Counted from the stretch's first letter, positions 6,768-15,746 are shown. The stretch: 34,955 nucleotides of DNA from an uncultured Oscillospiraceae bacterium (GCA_947631865.1 CANRNF010000028.1:1-34955); one strand, 5' to 3'. Translations and numbers: made by a program. The notes: a model not told the origin generated them from the letters alone.

Positions 6768-7304
6768 TCAGTAGTTCTCGGCGTGGACCTCGAAATAGGC
6801 CTGGGGATGGTTGCAGGTAGGGCAGACCTCGGGGGCGGCGGTGCCCACCACGATGTGGCCGCAGTTGCGGCACTCCCACACCTTGACCTCGCTCTTGGCA
6901 AAGACCTGGGCGGTCTCCACGTTCTTCAAAAGGGCGCGGTAGCGCTCCTCATGGGTCTTCTCGATGGCGGCCACCAGGCGGAACCGGGCGGCCAGCTCAT
7001 GGAAGCCCTCGGCGTCGGCGGTGTCGGCGAAGCCGGCGTACATGTCGGTCCACTCGTAGTTCTCGCCGTCGGCGGCGGCGGCCAGGTTCTCGGCGGTGGT
7101 GCCGATGCCCTCCAACTCCTTGAACCAGAGCTTGGCGTGCTCCTTCTCGTTGTCGGCGGTCTTCAGAAACAGGGCCGCGATCTGTTCGAAGCCCTCCTTC
7201 TTGGCCTTGGAGGCGAAGTAAGTGTACTTGTTGCGGGCCTGGGACTCGCCGGCAAAGGCGGCTTCCAGGTTCTTCTCGGTCTGCGTGCCAGCGTATTTGT
7301 TCAT
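6768..7304 (-). CDS. rbr: Rubrerythrin
   Basis: A 178-residue non-heme iron peroxidase that reduces hydrogen peroxide in anaerobes using electrons from rubredoxin or NAD(P)H-linked reductases. The N-terminal ferritin-like four-helix bundle carries diiron ligands in [19 protein letters not shown] and [13 protein letters not shown]; the C-terminal rubredoxin domain has two CxxC knuckles, CRNCGH and CPTCNHP. Length and domain order are those of classical rubrerythrin. AAAGGAGA precedes the ATG at 7304. The gene is divergent from uppP; the promoter lies in a 55-bp dyad-symmetric region, which could be the target of a peroxide or metal regulator, but no such regulator is identified. Confidence 0.95.
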   Translation of the reverse strand: MNKYAGTQTEKNLEAAFAGESQARNKYTYFASKAKKEGFEQIAALFLKTADNEKEHAKLWFKELEGIGTTAENLAAAADGENYEWTDMYAGFADTADAEGFHELAARFRLVAAIEKTHEERYRALLKNVETAQVFAKSEVKVWECRNCGHIVVGTAAPEVCPTCNHPQAYFEVHAENY

Positions 7305-7362
7305 AACAGTGTTCTCCTTTGCAAAGATTTCCGCCCATGGCGGGCTGTTCCTATGTACATAA

Positions 7363-7423
7363 ATCTTACCATACCCGTCCCCGCGGTGCAAGACTTGCAT
7401 TTTTGGGGTGGGTATGGTAATAT
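7363..7423. promoter_or_regulatory. Symmetric divergent promoter pair for rubrerythrin (-) and uppP operon (+)
   Basis: Minus promoter: -35 TTGCAC (7386-7391), 17-base spacer, -10 TAAGAT (7363-7368). Plus promoter: -35 TTGCAT (7395-7400), 17-base spacer, -10 TAATAT (7418-7423). The two -35 boxes are three bases apart inside the palindrome TGCAAGACTTGCA (7387-7399). An outer 11-bp inverted repeat, TTACCATACCC (7366-7376) and GGGTATGGTAA (7410-7420), shares exactly the same axis at 7393. Confidence 0.8.
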
Positions 7424-7484
7424 ACTTAAATTAGTAAACATAATGCCGCAGTCTGTGCTCGCAGACAGGCGGAGGGAGGTCCTC

Positions 7485-8333
7485 ATGACGATACTGTACG
7501 CGGCGCTGCTGGGCCTGGTGCAGGGAGTGGCGGAGTTTCTGCCCATCTCCAGCTCCGGCCATCTGGCGCTGCTGGAGAATATCCTGGGCGGCACCGGCCT
7601 CATGGAGCTGGACGGGAGCGCGTTTTTCAATATCCTGCTCCATCTGGCCACCCTGGTGGCGGTGGTCATCGCCTACTGGCCCGATATCGTGGACATGTTC
7701 TTTGAGGTGGGGGACATGGCCGGGGACCTGGTCCACGGCCGGGGCCTCTCCGCCAGGGGCAAACCCACGCGGAAGCTCATCTACATGATATTGCTGGCCA
7801 CGGTGCCGCTTTTCGTCATCGTGCCCTTCAACGACGCCATCGAGCGGCTCAATGAGATCCCCTGGTTCATCGGCGCGGCCCTCATCCTGACGGGCACGCT
7901 CTTGTACATATCCGACCGGCTCCCCCGGGGCCGGAAAACGGAGCGGGACATGACCTGCCTGGACGCCGTCGTCATCGGCGTGGCCCAGGGTCTGGCCACC
8001 ATGCCGGGCCTGAGCCGGTCCGGGACCACCATCGCCGCCGGTATGGCGAGAGGGCTGCGGCGCAGCTTCGCCGTGCGGTTCTCCTTCCTCATGAGCCTGG
8101 TGTCCGTGGCCGGCGCGGTGGTGCTGGAGCTCATGGACGCCATCCGGGAGGGCATCAACGCTGCCATGCTCCCGTCCTACGCGGTGGGCATGATCGTGGC
8201 GGGCGTGACAGGGTACATGTCCATCCGGCTTTTGCAGCGCATCGTCCGCAAGGGCCGCTTCGGCGGGTTCGCCTATTACTGCTGGTTCGTGGGCGTCATC
8301 AGTATCGTCGTCTGGTTCCGGCTCAGCGCATAA
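7485..8333 (+). CDS. uppP: Undecaprenyl-diphosphatase UppP/BacA
   Basis: A 282-residue polytopic membrane enzyme that dephosphorylates undecaprenyl diphosphate, recycling the lipid carrier for peptidoglycan and other wall polymers; overproduction gives bacitracin resistance. The family motifs are present: GVAEFLPISSSGHL (residues 14-27) and MPGLSRSGTTIAAGMARGL, with six to eight hydrophobic helices. The ATG at 7485 was chosen for the strong GGAGGGAGG ribosome site and the usual MTILYAALLGLVQG start; the open frame extends far upstream without support. It is the first gene of a run with ftsK, mrnC and rqcH, separated from ftsK by 20 bases. Confidence 0.95.
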   Translation: MTILYAALLGLVQGVAEFLPISSSGHLALLENILGGTGLMELDGSAFFNILLHLATLVAVVIAYWPDIVDMFFEVGDMAGDLVHGRGLSARGKPTRKLIYMILLATVPLFVIVPFNDAIERLNEIPWFIGAALILTGTLLYISDRLPRGRKTERDMTCLDAVVIGVAQGLATMPGLSRSGTTIAAGMARGLRRSFAVRFSFLMSLVSVAGAVVLELMDAIREGINAAMLPSYAVGMIVAGVTGYMSIRLLQRIVRKGRFGGFAYYCWFVGVISIVVWFRLSA

Positions 8334-8353
8334 GAGTATTTTCGAGGTAGCAT

Positions 8354-11257
8354 ATGGCACAGAAGAAGACTTCCACCGGCCGCAGCACGGCGAAAAAGCC
8401 GTCCACCGCGTCCCGGAGCGGAGGGACAAAGAAAAAAACTACATCCACCGCCGGGCGTAAGACCACGTCCGGCAGTCATGCCGCGCCAAAAAAGACCACG
8501 TCCCGGGCGTCCTCGTCCCGGAACACTGCCTCCAAGAGCGGCTCCCGGAGCAGCACCTCCCGGAGCACGTCGTCCCGCGCCGCGTCGGCGGCCCGGACAA
8601 CGGCCGGCCAGCGGCCCATGCGCCGGGAGGTCGGCGCGGTGGTGCTGCTGTTCGCGGGGCTCATATCCGCCATCGCCTACTTCCCGGTAGACGGTTGGCT
8701 GGTGGGCGCGGTGCGCAAGCTGTTTTTCGGCCTGTCCGGCTGGGGTTTTTATATCTGGCCGGTGTGTCTGCTGTGGGGCGCGTTCATCCTGGGCTTCCAC
8801 AAGGGCCGTCCCGTGGCGGTCCGGCTGGCGTGCGTCATGTGCCTTCCCCTGGTGCTGGGCGCGTTCATCCACGCGCTTTTATGCACCCGGGACGGCATCT
8901 TCGTCTCCGGCGCCAAGTACGGCGTAGAACTTCTCTGGCGGCTGGGCCAGGACGTGACGGAGCACTGCGGCGGCGTCATCGGCGGCGCGGTGGGCATCGC
9001 GCTCAAAAAATCCATCGGCCTCATCGGCAGCTTCCTGGTGCTGGTGGTGGCATTTTTGCTCCTGCTGCTGCGGGGGCTGGACCTGTCTTTGGCGGACCTG
9101 CTGGAGCAGTTCCAGAACCGGGAGAAGCTTGACTATGAGCTGGAGCCGGATGAGGATGAGGACGAGGACCTGATCGCCGAGGAGGACTACCTGTTCCCCA
9201 TGAGCGGGGACAAGCGCTATCGGGTGATAGAGCCGCCCCCCGAGACCATGCCCATCCCCAAGAAACCGCCGGAGCCGCCTGTTAAGAAGCCCAGGAGGAG
9301 CCTTTACGACCAGAGCAAGGAGAGCGACAAGGAGCAGCTTTTCGCGGACTTTGACGTGGACCCGGAGGCGTTGGCCAAAGTGAACGCCGCCCTGGCCGCC
9401 AAGTCGGCCAAGCAGGTGGCGGACCGGCGCGCTCCGGCAAAAACGGCCAAGGCCAAAAAACCCGCCGACCCCACCAAAAACGTGGCGCCCCTCTCTGTGG
9501 AGGAGGCGGCGGACATCGCCGGCGTGGAGATCCACTCCGGGGATATGGACAGCGCCGCCGCGCCGGGCAAGCCTGAGAAGATCAAGATAGACAAGGACGC
9601 GGAGGCCGCGGCCGTGGCCAGCCAGATCGAGGCGGACGCGGCTGAGGACAAGCCCCAGTATATATTCCCGCCGGTGGACCTTCTCAATACCAGCGGCGAG
9701 GACAGCTACGGCGGCGACGAAGGCGACGAGATGGAGGCGCAGCTGGAGAGCGCCGTGCGCAGCTTCGGCGTGGGCGCCAGCGTGGTGGGCGCGGTCCACG
9801 GACCCACCATCACCCGCTACGAGCTGAAGCTGGATCAGGGCGTGAAGCTCAACAAGATCACCAACCTGGCGGGGGATATCGCCCTGAGCCTGGGCGTGAA
9901 GAGCGTGCGCATCGCGCCGGTGCCCGACAAGATCTCCACCGTGGGCGTGGAGGTGCCCAACAAGAGCGTGCACACGGTCTGGCTGGGGGACCTCATCGAC
10001 TCCAGCGAGTTCCGCACATCCAAGAACAAGCTCTGCGTGGCCCTGGGCCGGGACATCGGCGGCAGCGTGGTGGTGAGCAACCTGGCCAAGATGCCCCATC
10101 TGCTCATCGCCGGCACCACCGGCTCCGGCAAGAGTGTGTGCGTCAACTCCATGATACTGAGCCTGCTCTATAAATCCACCCCCGACGAGGTCCGCATGAT
10201 CATGATCGACCCCAAGATGGTGGAGTTCGTGGTCTACAACGGCATGCCCCACCTGTACGTTCCCGTGGTCACCGACGCCAAGAAGGCGGCGGGGGCCCTT
10301 CAGTGGGCGGTGGTGGAGATGCTCAAGCGCTACCGCCTCTTCTCCGAGACAGGGGTGCGGGAGCTGGCCGGATACAACGCGGCCATGAAGGAGCGGGGCG
10401 AACCGGCCCTGCCCCAGGTGGTGATCTTCATCGACGAGCTGGCGGACCTGATGATGGTGGCGTCCAAGGAGGTGGAGGAATCCATCTGCCGGGTGGCCCA
10501 GATGGGCCGCGCCGCGGGCATGCACCTGGTCATCGCTACCCAGAGCCCCCGTGCTGACGTGATAACGGGCCTTATGAAGGCCAACATCCCCAGCCGCATC
10601 GCCTTGTCCGTGTCCGGCCCGCTGGAGAGCCGCATCATCCTGGACCAGCAGGGGGCGGAAAAGCTCCTGGGCAACGGCGATATGCTCTATTTCCCCATCG
10701 GCAGCAAACCGGTGCGCCTGCAGGGCGCCTTCGTCACCGACGAGGAGCGGGAGGAGATCATCGAGTTCGTGAAGAAGGAAGCCGAAGCGGAGTACTCCGA
10801 CGAGATCCTGGCGGAGATCGAAAAGGCCGCCGCGGACAAGGACACAAAGAACGCCCCCGCCGAGGAGGAGGCCTCCGGCGGCAAGGACGATTACGACGAG
10901 CTGCTGCCCCAGGCGGTGGACGTGATATTCGAGACGAAACAGGCCTCCGTCTCCATGCTCCAGCGGCGGCTGAAGCTGGGCTACTCCCGGGCGGCCCGGC
11001 TCATCGACCAGCTGGAGGAGGTGGGCGTGGTGGGCCCCTACGAGGGCTCCAAGCCCCGCCAGATCGTCATCACCAAGCAGCAGTGGCAGGAGATGCAGTA
11101 CTCCCACGGCACCGCGCCGGTGGACACCATCGCCCACGAGTTCGCCCAGGTGGCGGAGAGCGACGAGTTCGCCCCCACCGCCGGGGAGGAGCCGGAGGAG
11201 AAGCTTTTGGATGGGCCCGACAACGCCGGGGACGGCGGGGAGGACGACCTGCTGTGA
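8354..11257 (+). CDS. ftsK: DNA translocase FtsK/SpoIIIE
   Basis: A 967-residue hexameric DNA pump that moves chromosomal DNA through the division or sporulation septum. Residues 1-88 are a Ser/Thr/Lys/Arg-rich cytoplasmic tail; about 90-240 hold four membrane segments; 250-430 is an acidic and Pro-rich linker; the RecA-like motor follows, with Walker A AGTTGSGKSVCVN (K593) and Walker B VIFIDELADLMM; residues of about 890-955 are the winged-helix gamma domain (LPQAVDVIFETKQASVSMLQ) that reads polar DNA motifs. The long basic N-terminal tail is the only unusual part. FtsK and SpoIIIE cannot be told apart by sequence alone here. Its stop overlaps the GTG start of mrnC (GTGA). Confidence 0.96.
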   Translation: MAQKKTSTGRSTAKKPSTASRSGGTKKKTTSTAGRKTTSGSHAAPKKTTSRASSSRNTASKSGSRSSTSRSTSSRAASAARTTAGQRPMRREVGAVVLLFAGLISAIAYFPVDGWLVGAVRKLFFGLSGWGFYIWPVCLLWGAFILGFHKGRPVAVRLACVMCLPLVLGAFIHALLCTRDGIFVSGAKYGVELLWRLGQDVTEHCGGVIGGAVGIALKKSIGLIGSFLVLVVAFLLLLLRGLDLSLADLLEQFQNREKLDYELEPDEDEDEDLIAEEDYLFPMSGDKRYRVIEPPPETMPIPKKPPEPPVKKPRRSLYDQSKESDKEQLFADFDVDPEALAKVNAALAAKSAKQVADRRAPAKTAKAKKPADPTKNVAPLSVEEAADIAGVEIHSGDMDSAAAPGKPEKIKIDKDAEAAAVASQIEADAAEDKPQYIFPPVDLLNTSGEDSYGGDEGDEMEAQLESAVRSFGVGASVVGAVHGPTITRYELKLDQGVKLNKITNLAGDIALSLGVKSVRIAPVPDKISTVGVEVPNKSVHTVWLGDLIDSSEFRTSKNKLCVALGRDIGGSVVVSNLAKMPHLLIAGTTGSGKSVCVNSMILSLLYKSTPDEVRMIMIDPKMVEFVVYNGMPHLYVPVVTDAKKAAGALQWAVVEMLKRYRLFSETGVRELAGYNAAMKERGEPALPQVVIFIDELADLMMVASKEVEESICRVAQMGRAAGMHLVIATQSPRADVITGLMKANIPSRIALSVSGPLESRIILDQQGAEKLLGNGDMLYFPIGSKPVRLQGAFVTDEEREEIIEFVKKEAEAEYSDEILAEIEKAAADKDTKNAPAEEEASGGKDDYDELLPQAVDVIFETKQASVSMLQRRLKLGYSRAARLIDQLEEVGVVGPYEGSKPRQIVITKQQWQEMQYSHGTAPVDTIAHEFAQVAESDEFAPTAGEEPEEKLLDGPDNAGDGGEDDLL

Positions 11258-11664
11258 CGGACGTATTCGCGCCCCTGGACGGGCAGACCCTGCAGGGGCT
11301 GGGGCCTCTGGAACTGGCCCACGTGGGCGACGGGGTCTATGAGCTGCTGGTACGCACCCACCTGGCCCGCCGGGGCGGCGGAAAGGTGGGGGAAAAACAC
11401 CGGGCGGCGGTGGCCTATGTGTCCGCCCCGGCCCAGGCCGCCGCGGCGGAAGGGCTCCAGGGCCGTCTCACCGAGGAGGAGCAGCACGTCTACCACCGGG
11501 GCCGCAACGCCCATGTCCACGGCTGCCCCGCGGGGTGCACTCCCGCCCAGTACCACGCCGCCACGGGCCTGGAGGCCCTGTTCGGGTGGCTGTGGCTGTC
11601 GGGACAGCAGGACCGGGCGGGCGAGCTGTTCGCGTATATATTGGAGGACGACCATGCCTCTTGA
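11254..11664 (+). CDS. mrnC: Mini-ribonuclease III (MrnC)
   Basis: A 136-residue RNase III-like catalytic domain without the double-stranded-RNA-binding domain. Family features are LAHVGDGVYELLVRTHL, containing the GD...E signature of the first catalytic helix, and LTEEEQHVYHRGRNAH and YHAATGLEALFGWLWLSG, the second signature helix. In Bacillus the enzyme matures 23S rRNA ends. The GTG start at 11254 overlaps the ftsK stop by four bases (GTGA), giving translational coupling. Mini-III is often next to cysS in other Firmicutes; here it is placed between ftsK and rqcH. Confidence 0.92.
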   Translation: MTDVFAPLDGQTLQGLGPLELAHVGDGVYELLVRTHLARRGGGKVGEKHRAAVAYVSAPAQAAAAEGLQGRLTEEEQHVYHRGRNAHVHGCPAGCTPAQYHAATGLEALFGWLWLSGQQDRAGELFAYILEDDHAS

Positions 11665-13240
11665 CGCCGTATTCATAACGGAATTGGGCCGGGAGCTTTC
11701 CGAAACGCTCACCGGCATGAAGATCGACCGTGTCCACCAGCCGGAAAAGGACACGGTCGTGCTGGCCCTGCGGGGCAATGGAGGCGGGGCGCGGCTGCTG
11801 CTGTGCTTCGGCTCCGGCTCGGCCAGGATATGCCTCACCCGGGCGGAGTATGAAAACCCCGCCCAGCCGCCCATGTTCTGCATGCTCCTGCGCAAGTACC
11901 TGCTGGGCGCCCGGATCACGGCGGTGACCCAGCCGGAGCTGGAGCGGATGCTCCTTCTGGAGCTGGCCGCCTTCGACGAGATGGGCGAGCCGGTGAAGAG
12001 GACCCTCGCGGTGGAGCTCCTGGGCCGGAACGCCAACCTCGTCCTGGTGGACGGGGAGGGACGCATCGTGGATGCCGCCCGCCGGGTGGATGAGGAGATG
12101 AGCCCCCTGCGGCAGTTGATGCCGGGGCTCAAATATCGCCTTCCCCCCAAGCCGGAGCCGGGGAAGTTCTCGGGGCTGTCCCCCCTCATCCGCCGGGAGA
12201 TGGAGTGGCGGGGCCTGCCGGCGGACCTGAGCGGCCTGGAGGGCTTGGAGCGGACCCCCACCATGCTGGTGGAGGACGGAAAACCGAAGGATTTTACCTT
12301 CCTGCCCATATTGCAGTACGGCCCCCAGGTGGAGAGCGTGACGTATCCGGGGTGGTCTGCCCTGCTGGAGGCGTTCTACGCCGAGAAGGACCGGACGGAG
12401 CACTTAAAGAGCCGGGCAAAAAGCCTCACCAAGCTGGTCAGGGGCGCCAAGAACCGGACGGAGAAGAAGCTGGCCCTGCGGATGCAGGAGCTGGCCGCCA
12501 CGCAGGACCGGGAAGAGGACAAGCGCCGGGCGGATCTCATCACCGCCAATATCTGGCGGATGAAGCCGGGGATGGCTTCCGTCACGCTGGAGGACTTCTA
12601 TGAGGAGGGGAGCCCGGAGATCGATGTGCCCCTGGACCCCCGGAAGAGCCCTCAGCAGAACGCCGCCCGGTACTATAAGCAGTACACGAAGAAAAAGACC
12701 GCCCGGGAGCACCTGACCGCCCTCATCCGGGAGAACGAGACGGAGGTCGAATACCTGGCCTCCATCGCCTCGGAGCTGGACCGGGCCCAGAGCCAGGCGG
12801 ACCTGGACGTGATACGCCAGGAGCTGGTCCAGGCGGGGTATGTGAAGGAGTCCCGGTCCAAGGGAAAGCGCCGGGAAAAACCGGCCCAGCCCATGCGGTT
12901 CGTGACGAGCGGTGGGCTGGAGGTGCTGGTGGGGCGGAACAACCTGCAAAACGACGAGCTCACCCTCCGCACCGCCCGGAGGACGGACCTGTGGCTCCAC
13001 GCCCAAAAGATCCACGGCTCCCACGTGATACTGCGCTGCGAGGGGACCGAGCCGGACGAGAAGAGCGTGTACGAGGCGGCCTGCCTCGCCGCCTTCTATT
13101 CCGAGGCGGGCCAGGCGGGCCATGTGGCCGTGGACGCCACCCTGGCCCGGTTCGTGAAAAAGCCCAAGGGCGCCCGGCCCGGCATGGTGATCTACACCGA
13201 CCAGCGGACCATCGTGACGGAGCCCCGAAAAGAGATATGA
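11654..13240 (+). CDS. rqcH: Rqc2-like RqcH (NFACT family) ribosome rescue factor
   Basis: A 528-residue NFACT protein of ribosome-associated quality control: it binds stalled 50S-peptidyl-tRNA complexes and recruits tRNA-Ala to add C-terminal alanine tails. The NFACT-N domain (residues 1-210) begins MPLDAVFITELGRELSETL and includes VELLGRNANLVLVDGEGRI; a charged coiled-coil region spans about 260-430; the C-terminal NFACT-R domain contains LVGRNNLQNDELTLRTARRTD followed by LWLHAQKIHGSHVIL. The older name for this family is FbpA fibronectin-binding protein. It overlaps mrnC by 11 bases and has GGAGG before the ATG. A stem-loop lies six bases past its stop. Confidence 0.94.
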   Translation: MPLDAVFITELGRELSETLTGMKIDRVHQPEKDTVVLALRGNGGGARLLLCFGSGSARICLTRAEYENPAQPPMFCMLLRKYLLGARITAVTQPELERMLLLELAAFDEMGEPVKRTLAVELLGRNANLVLVDGEGRIVDAARRVDEEMSPLRQLMPGLKYRLPPKPEPGKFSGLSPLIRREMEWRGLPADLSGLEGLERTPTMLVEDGKPKDFTFLPILQYGPQVESVTYPGWSALLEAFYAEKDRTEHLKSRAKSLTKLVRGAKNRTEKKLALRMQELAATQDREEDKRRADLITANIWRMKPGMASVTLEDFYEEGSPEIDVPLDPRKSPQQNAARYYKQYTKKKTAREHLTALIRENETEVEYLASIASELDRAQSQADLDVIRQELVQAGYVKESRSKGKRREKPAQPMRFVTSGGLEVLVGRNNLQNDELTLRTARRTDLWLHAQKIHGSHVILRCEGTEPDEKSVYEAACLAAFYSEAGQAGHVAVDATLARFVKKPKGARPGMVIYTDQRTIVTEPRKEI

Positions 13241-13245
13241 GAATG

Positions 13246-13269
13246 CCCCGGCGCTTCAAAGCGCCGGGG
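13246..13269. terminator. Terminator hairpin between rqcH and the convergent SLH gene
   Basis: A 10-bp stem, CCCCGGCGCT (13246-13255) with AGCGCCGGGG (13260-13269), loop TCAA, followed on the plus strand by TGTAGAATTTTC. It probably serves rqcH and perhaps the convergent gene. Confidence 0.75.
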
Positions 13270-13296
13270 TGTAGAATTTTCAGAGGCCTTTGGACG

Positions 13297-14424
13297 TCAG
13301 CGGCCAGCCAAAAGGGCGATGGCCTTGGCCAGCATCTGAGCCGCGCCGGCACGGGTCAGGACGGTCTCCACGTCCAGTTCCCGCTCCATGACGCCGCAGG
13401 CGGTGAGGTTCGCCACGGCCTGGGCCCAGGAGGCGTTAGAGTCCTCCTCGCCCACATAGGCCGCCGCGCTGACCACGTTAGTCACGCCCAAAACGTTGTT
13501 CAGCGTCACACAGGCCTCGCCTACGGTGAGGCTGCCGGCGGGGTCGAAGGCGGCGCTCTGGCCGGAGATATAGCCGTTCATGAGGGCGGTGGCCACATAG
13601 GGCTTCAGCCAGGGGCCGATGGCCTCGTCGTCCTTAAAGCCGGTGCTGGTCACGCCCCGGAGCACATCGCAGTCCGCCGCGGCCATGCACATGGAGAGGA
13701 ATTCGCCCCGGTCCATCTCCGTGTCCGGGCTGAACACGTAACTTGTGCCCACCTTCTCGCCGGTGAACACCCCGTTCTCTGCCAGGACGAGGGCGGCGTA
13801 TTCCGCGCCGTCGCCGGTCATGTCGGAGTAGGTGACCTTGGTCTTCTGCTTGATGAGCTTGATGATGACCGTGCCCTCCTGGGAGGCGTTGCCGAAGCTG
13901 TCCACGGCCCGGAAGCCGAAGTAGTCCTTGCCCCGCTTGCCCTCCTTGGGGGTGTAGACGAAGTAGCCCTCCGGGGAGATGTCCACGGCGCCCTTCATGG
14001 GCTGGGTGGTGACCTCAAAGGTGACGCCGTCCCCGTCCGGGTCATGGGCGGTGAGCTGGCCGCCTACGGATACGCCCCGGTAGGTCTCCAGTTCCTGGTT
14101 CTCCACCACGGGCGCGGCGTTCACGGTGTTGGGCTCAGTGGCGGCAGAGCCGGCGCTGGCGGACACGATGGACTGTTCCGGCACGTAGGCCTCCGCACTG
14201 GGGCTGGGACTGGCTGCGGCGTCCGTGACAGGCGAAGCCGAGGGAGTGGGGGAGATATCGGCCTCCGCCGCTGTGGCCGCCCGGCTCACGCTGGGCGTGG
14301 TCGAGGGGGCCAGGGTGGTCTGGGGATAGGTGGTCACGTCCCGCAGGGGGCCCGCGGCCAGGGCCGGCGTGACGCCCAAAGCGAGGATGAGGACGAGGAC
14401 CCATGCTATTGCAGTTCGTTTCAT
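13297..14424 (-). CDS. Secreted S-layer homology (SLH) domain protein with Ser/Thr/Pro linker
   Basis: A 375-residue exported protein. Residues 1-23 are a signal peptide (MKRTAIAWVLVLILALGVTP, cleavage after ALA). Residues of about 25-105 are a Ser/Thr/Pro/Ala-rich linker. Residues of about 105-190 resemble a cadherin/Ig-like repeat (LTAHDPDGDGVTFEVTTQP, GYFVYTPKEGKRGKDYFGFR), and the C-terminal ~180 residues look like divergent SLH modules (FKDDEAIGPWLKPYVATALMNGYI, FDPAGSLTVGEACVTLNNVL) which bind secondary wall polymers. It is probably held on the cell surface. GGAGG lies before the ATG. No clear promoter was found upstream. The Asp-rich loop may bind calcium, as in related beta-sandwich repeats. 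Confidence 0.82.
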   Translation of the reverse strand: MKRTAIAWVLVLILALGVTPALAAGPLRDVTTYPQTTLAPSTTPSVSRAATAAEADISPTPSASPVTDAAASPSPSAEAYVPEQSIVSASAGSAATEPNTVNAAPVVENQELETYRGVSVGGQLTAHDPDGDGVTFEVTTQPMKGAVDISPEGYFVYTPKEGKRGKDYFGFRAVDSFGNASQEGTVIIKLIKQKTKVTYSDMTGDGAEYAALVLAENGVFTGEKVGTSYVFSPDTEMDRGEFLSMCMAAADCDVLRGVTSTGFKDDEAIGPWLKPYVATALMNGYISGQSAAFDPAGSLTVGEACVTLNNVLGVTNVVSAAAYVGEEDSNASWAQAVANLTACGVMERELDVETVLTRAGAAQMLAKAIALLAGR

Positions 14425-14599
14425 GTAACGACCTCCATGTAAGATGATGTACGGTTATTCTGACCGGCGGCAAAGCAAAATATTCCCAGCAGGGGCGCGC
14501 TGCCAGGGGCTTGGCGCATTCTTGTAAATCATACACGGAGGCATGGACAGTTATTCCTGTTTTCGGACGGGCGAGGGGCCGCGGCGGCGGAAAAATCAC

Positions 14600-14627
14600 T
14601 TGACAATCCGGTCCGACGTGCTATAAT
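14600..14627 (+). promoter_or_regulatory. Promoter of the tRNA-Leu gene
   Basis: Consensus -35 TTGACA (14600-14605), 16-base spacer, consensus -10 TATAAT (14622-14627), ending 13 bases before the tRNA. Confidence 0.85.
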
Positions 14628-14640
14628 TATCAGGCGTCAT

Positions 14641-14727
14641 GCGGGGTTGCTGGAATTGGCAGACAGGCAGGCTTGAGGTGCCTGTGTTCATCAGGACGTG
14701 TGGGTTCAAGTCCCATACCCCGCACCA
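14641..14727 (+). tRNA. tRNA-Leu (anticodon GAG)
   Basis: An 87-base gene including encoded CCA. Acceptor arms GCGGGGT and ACCCCGC pair; the anticodon stem is CAGGC/GCCTG with loop TTGAGGT, giving anticodon GAG, which reads CUU/CUC leucine codons. The long variable arm and TTCAAGT T-loop are typical of class II tRNA-Leu. A terminator begins at its last base. Confidence 0.95.
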
Positions 14728-14763
14728 GCGCCCCCGGAAGCAAAGCTTCCGGGGGCGCTCTTT
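14727..14763 (+). terminator. Terminator of the tRNA-Leu gene
   Basis: A 14-bp stem, AGCGCCCCCGGAAG (14727-14740) with its complement at 14746-14759, loop CAAAG, then CTTTG. It ends 27 bases before the hydrolase start. Confidence 0.8.
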
Positions 14764-14789
14764 GCAACTACAGTTTGGGGGCGCTTGAA

Positions 14790-15725
14790 ATGACGTTGCT
14801 CATAATACTTATCGTGATAGCCGCGGTGGTCCTGGCGGTGAGCTATGCCGCCTATCGCATCCCGTTCTATCATCCCGACCACGGGGAGAGCCCCTATGAC
14901 CTGCCCCCGGAGGAGCAGTATGACCCCTACCGGGAGACTATGACGGCGCTGATCCGCGAGATGGACGCCGTCCCCTTTGAGGCGGCGGAGATCACAGGAT
15001 ATGACGGCGCCAAGCTCTATGGCCGCTGCTATCCTGCTCGCGACGGCGCGCCCGTGCTCATCGGGTTCCACGGCTTCAAGAGCACCGCTCTGCGGGATAT
15101 GTGCGGGGCCGGGAAGCTGGCGCGGCAGATGGGTCTGAACGCCATTTTCGTGGACCAGCGGTCCCACGGAAAGAGCGACGGCAAGACCATCTCCTTCGGC
15201 GTGAAGGAGCGGTTCGACTGCCTGAGCTGGGCCAAGTACGCCGCCCAGCGCTGGCCCGGCAGCCCCATCGTTCTGGTGGGCGTATCCATGGGCGCCGCCA
15301 CGGTGCTGATGAGCTCCGACCTGGACCTGCCCCCGGAGGTGAAGGGCATCATCGCCGACTGCCCCTACTCCGACCCCTCCGCCATCATCAAGAAGGTGGG
15401 GCGGGACAGCATGGGCGCCGCGTCCATCCTGCTCTATCCCTTCATCCTGCTGGGCGCCAAGCTGTACGGCGGCTTCGGTCTGACGGCCGCTGCCCCGGTG
15501 AAGGCGGTGCGCCATGCCAAGGTGCCCATCCTGCTCATCCACGGCGAGGACGACCGGTTCGTCCCCTGCGACATGAGCCGGGAGATATACGACGCCTGCG
15601 TGAGTCCCAAGACTCGCGTCACTATCCCCAATGCGCCTCACGCCATCGCCTACATCCTGGACCCGGACAAGTACGCCCAGGCCGTCCGCTCGTTCCTGGC
15701 ATCGCTTGGACTGGATGTGAAGTGA
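14790..15725 (+). CDS. Membrane-anchored alpha/beta hydrolase
   Basis: A 311-residue protein with one N-terminal membrane helix (MTLLIILIVIAAVVLAVSYA) followed by an alpha/beta-hydrolase fold. The oxyanion region is VLIGFHGFKS, the nucleophile elbow GVSMGAA carries the catalytic Ser, the acid is probably the Asp in LLIHGEDDRFVP, and the His lies in IPNAPHAIAYI. It resembles the BAAT/acyl-hydrolase-like and 'alpha/beta hydrolase' proteins common in Clostridia; the natural ester or peptide substrate is unknown. The ATG at 14790 follows GGGGGCGC. The open frame upstream crosses the tRNA and its terminator and was rejected. No clear promoter was identified between the tRNA terminator and the start. 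Confidence 0.87.
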   Translation: MTLLIILIVIAAVVLAVSYAAYRIPFYHPDHGESPYDLPPEEQYDPYRETMTALIREMDAVPFEAAEITGYDGAKLYGRCYPARDGAPVLIGFHGFKSTALRDMCGAGKLARQMGLNAIFVDQRSHGKSDGKTISFGVKERFDCLSWAKYAAQRWPGSPIVLVGVSMGAATVLMSSDLDLPPEVKGIIADCPYSDPSAIIKKVGRDSMGAASILLYPFILLGAKLYGGFGLTAAAPVKAVRHAKVPILLIHGEDDRFVPCDMSREIYDACVSPKTRVTIPNAPHAIAYILDPDKYAQAVRSFLASLGLDVK

Positions 15726-15746
15726 ACTCAAAAGAATATGAAATGA

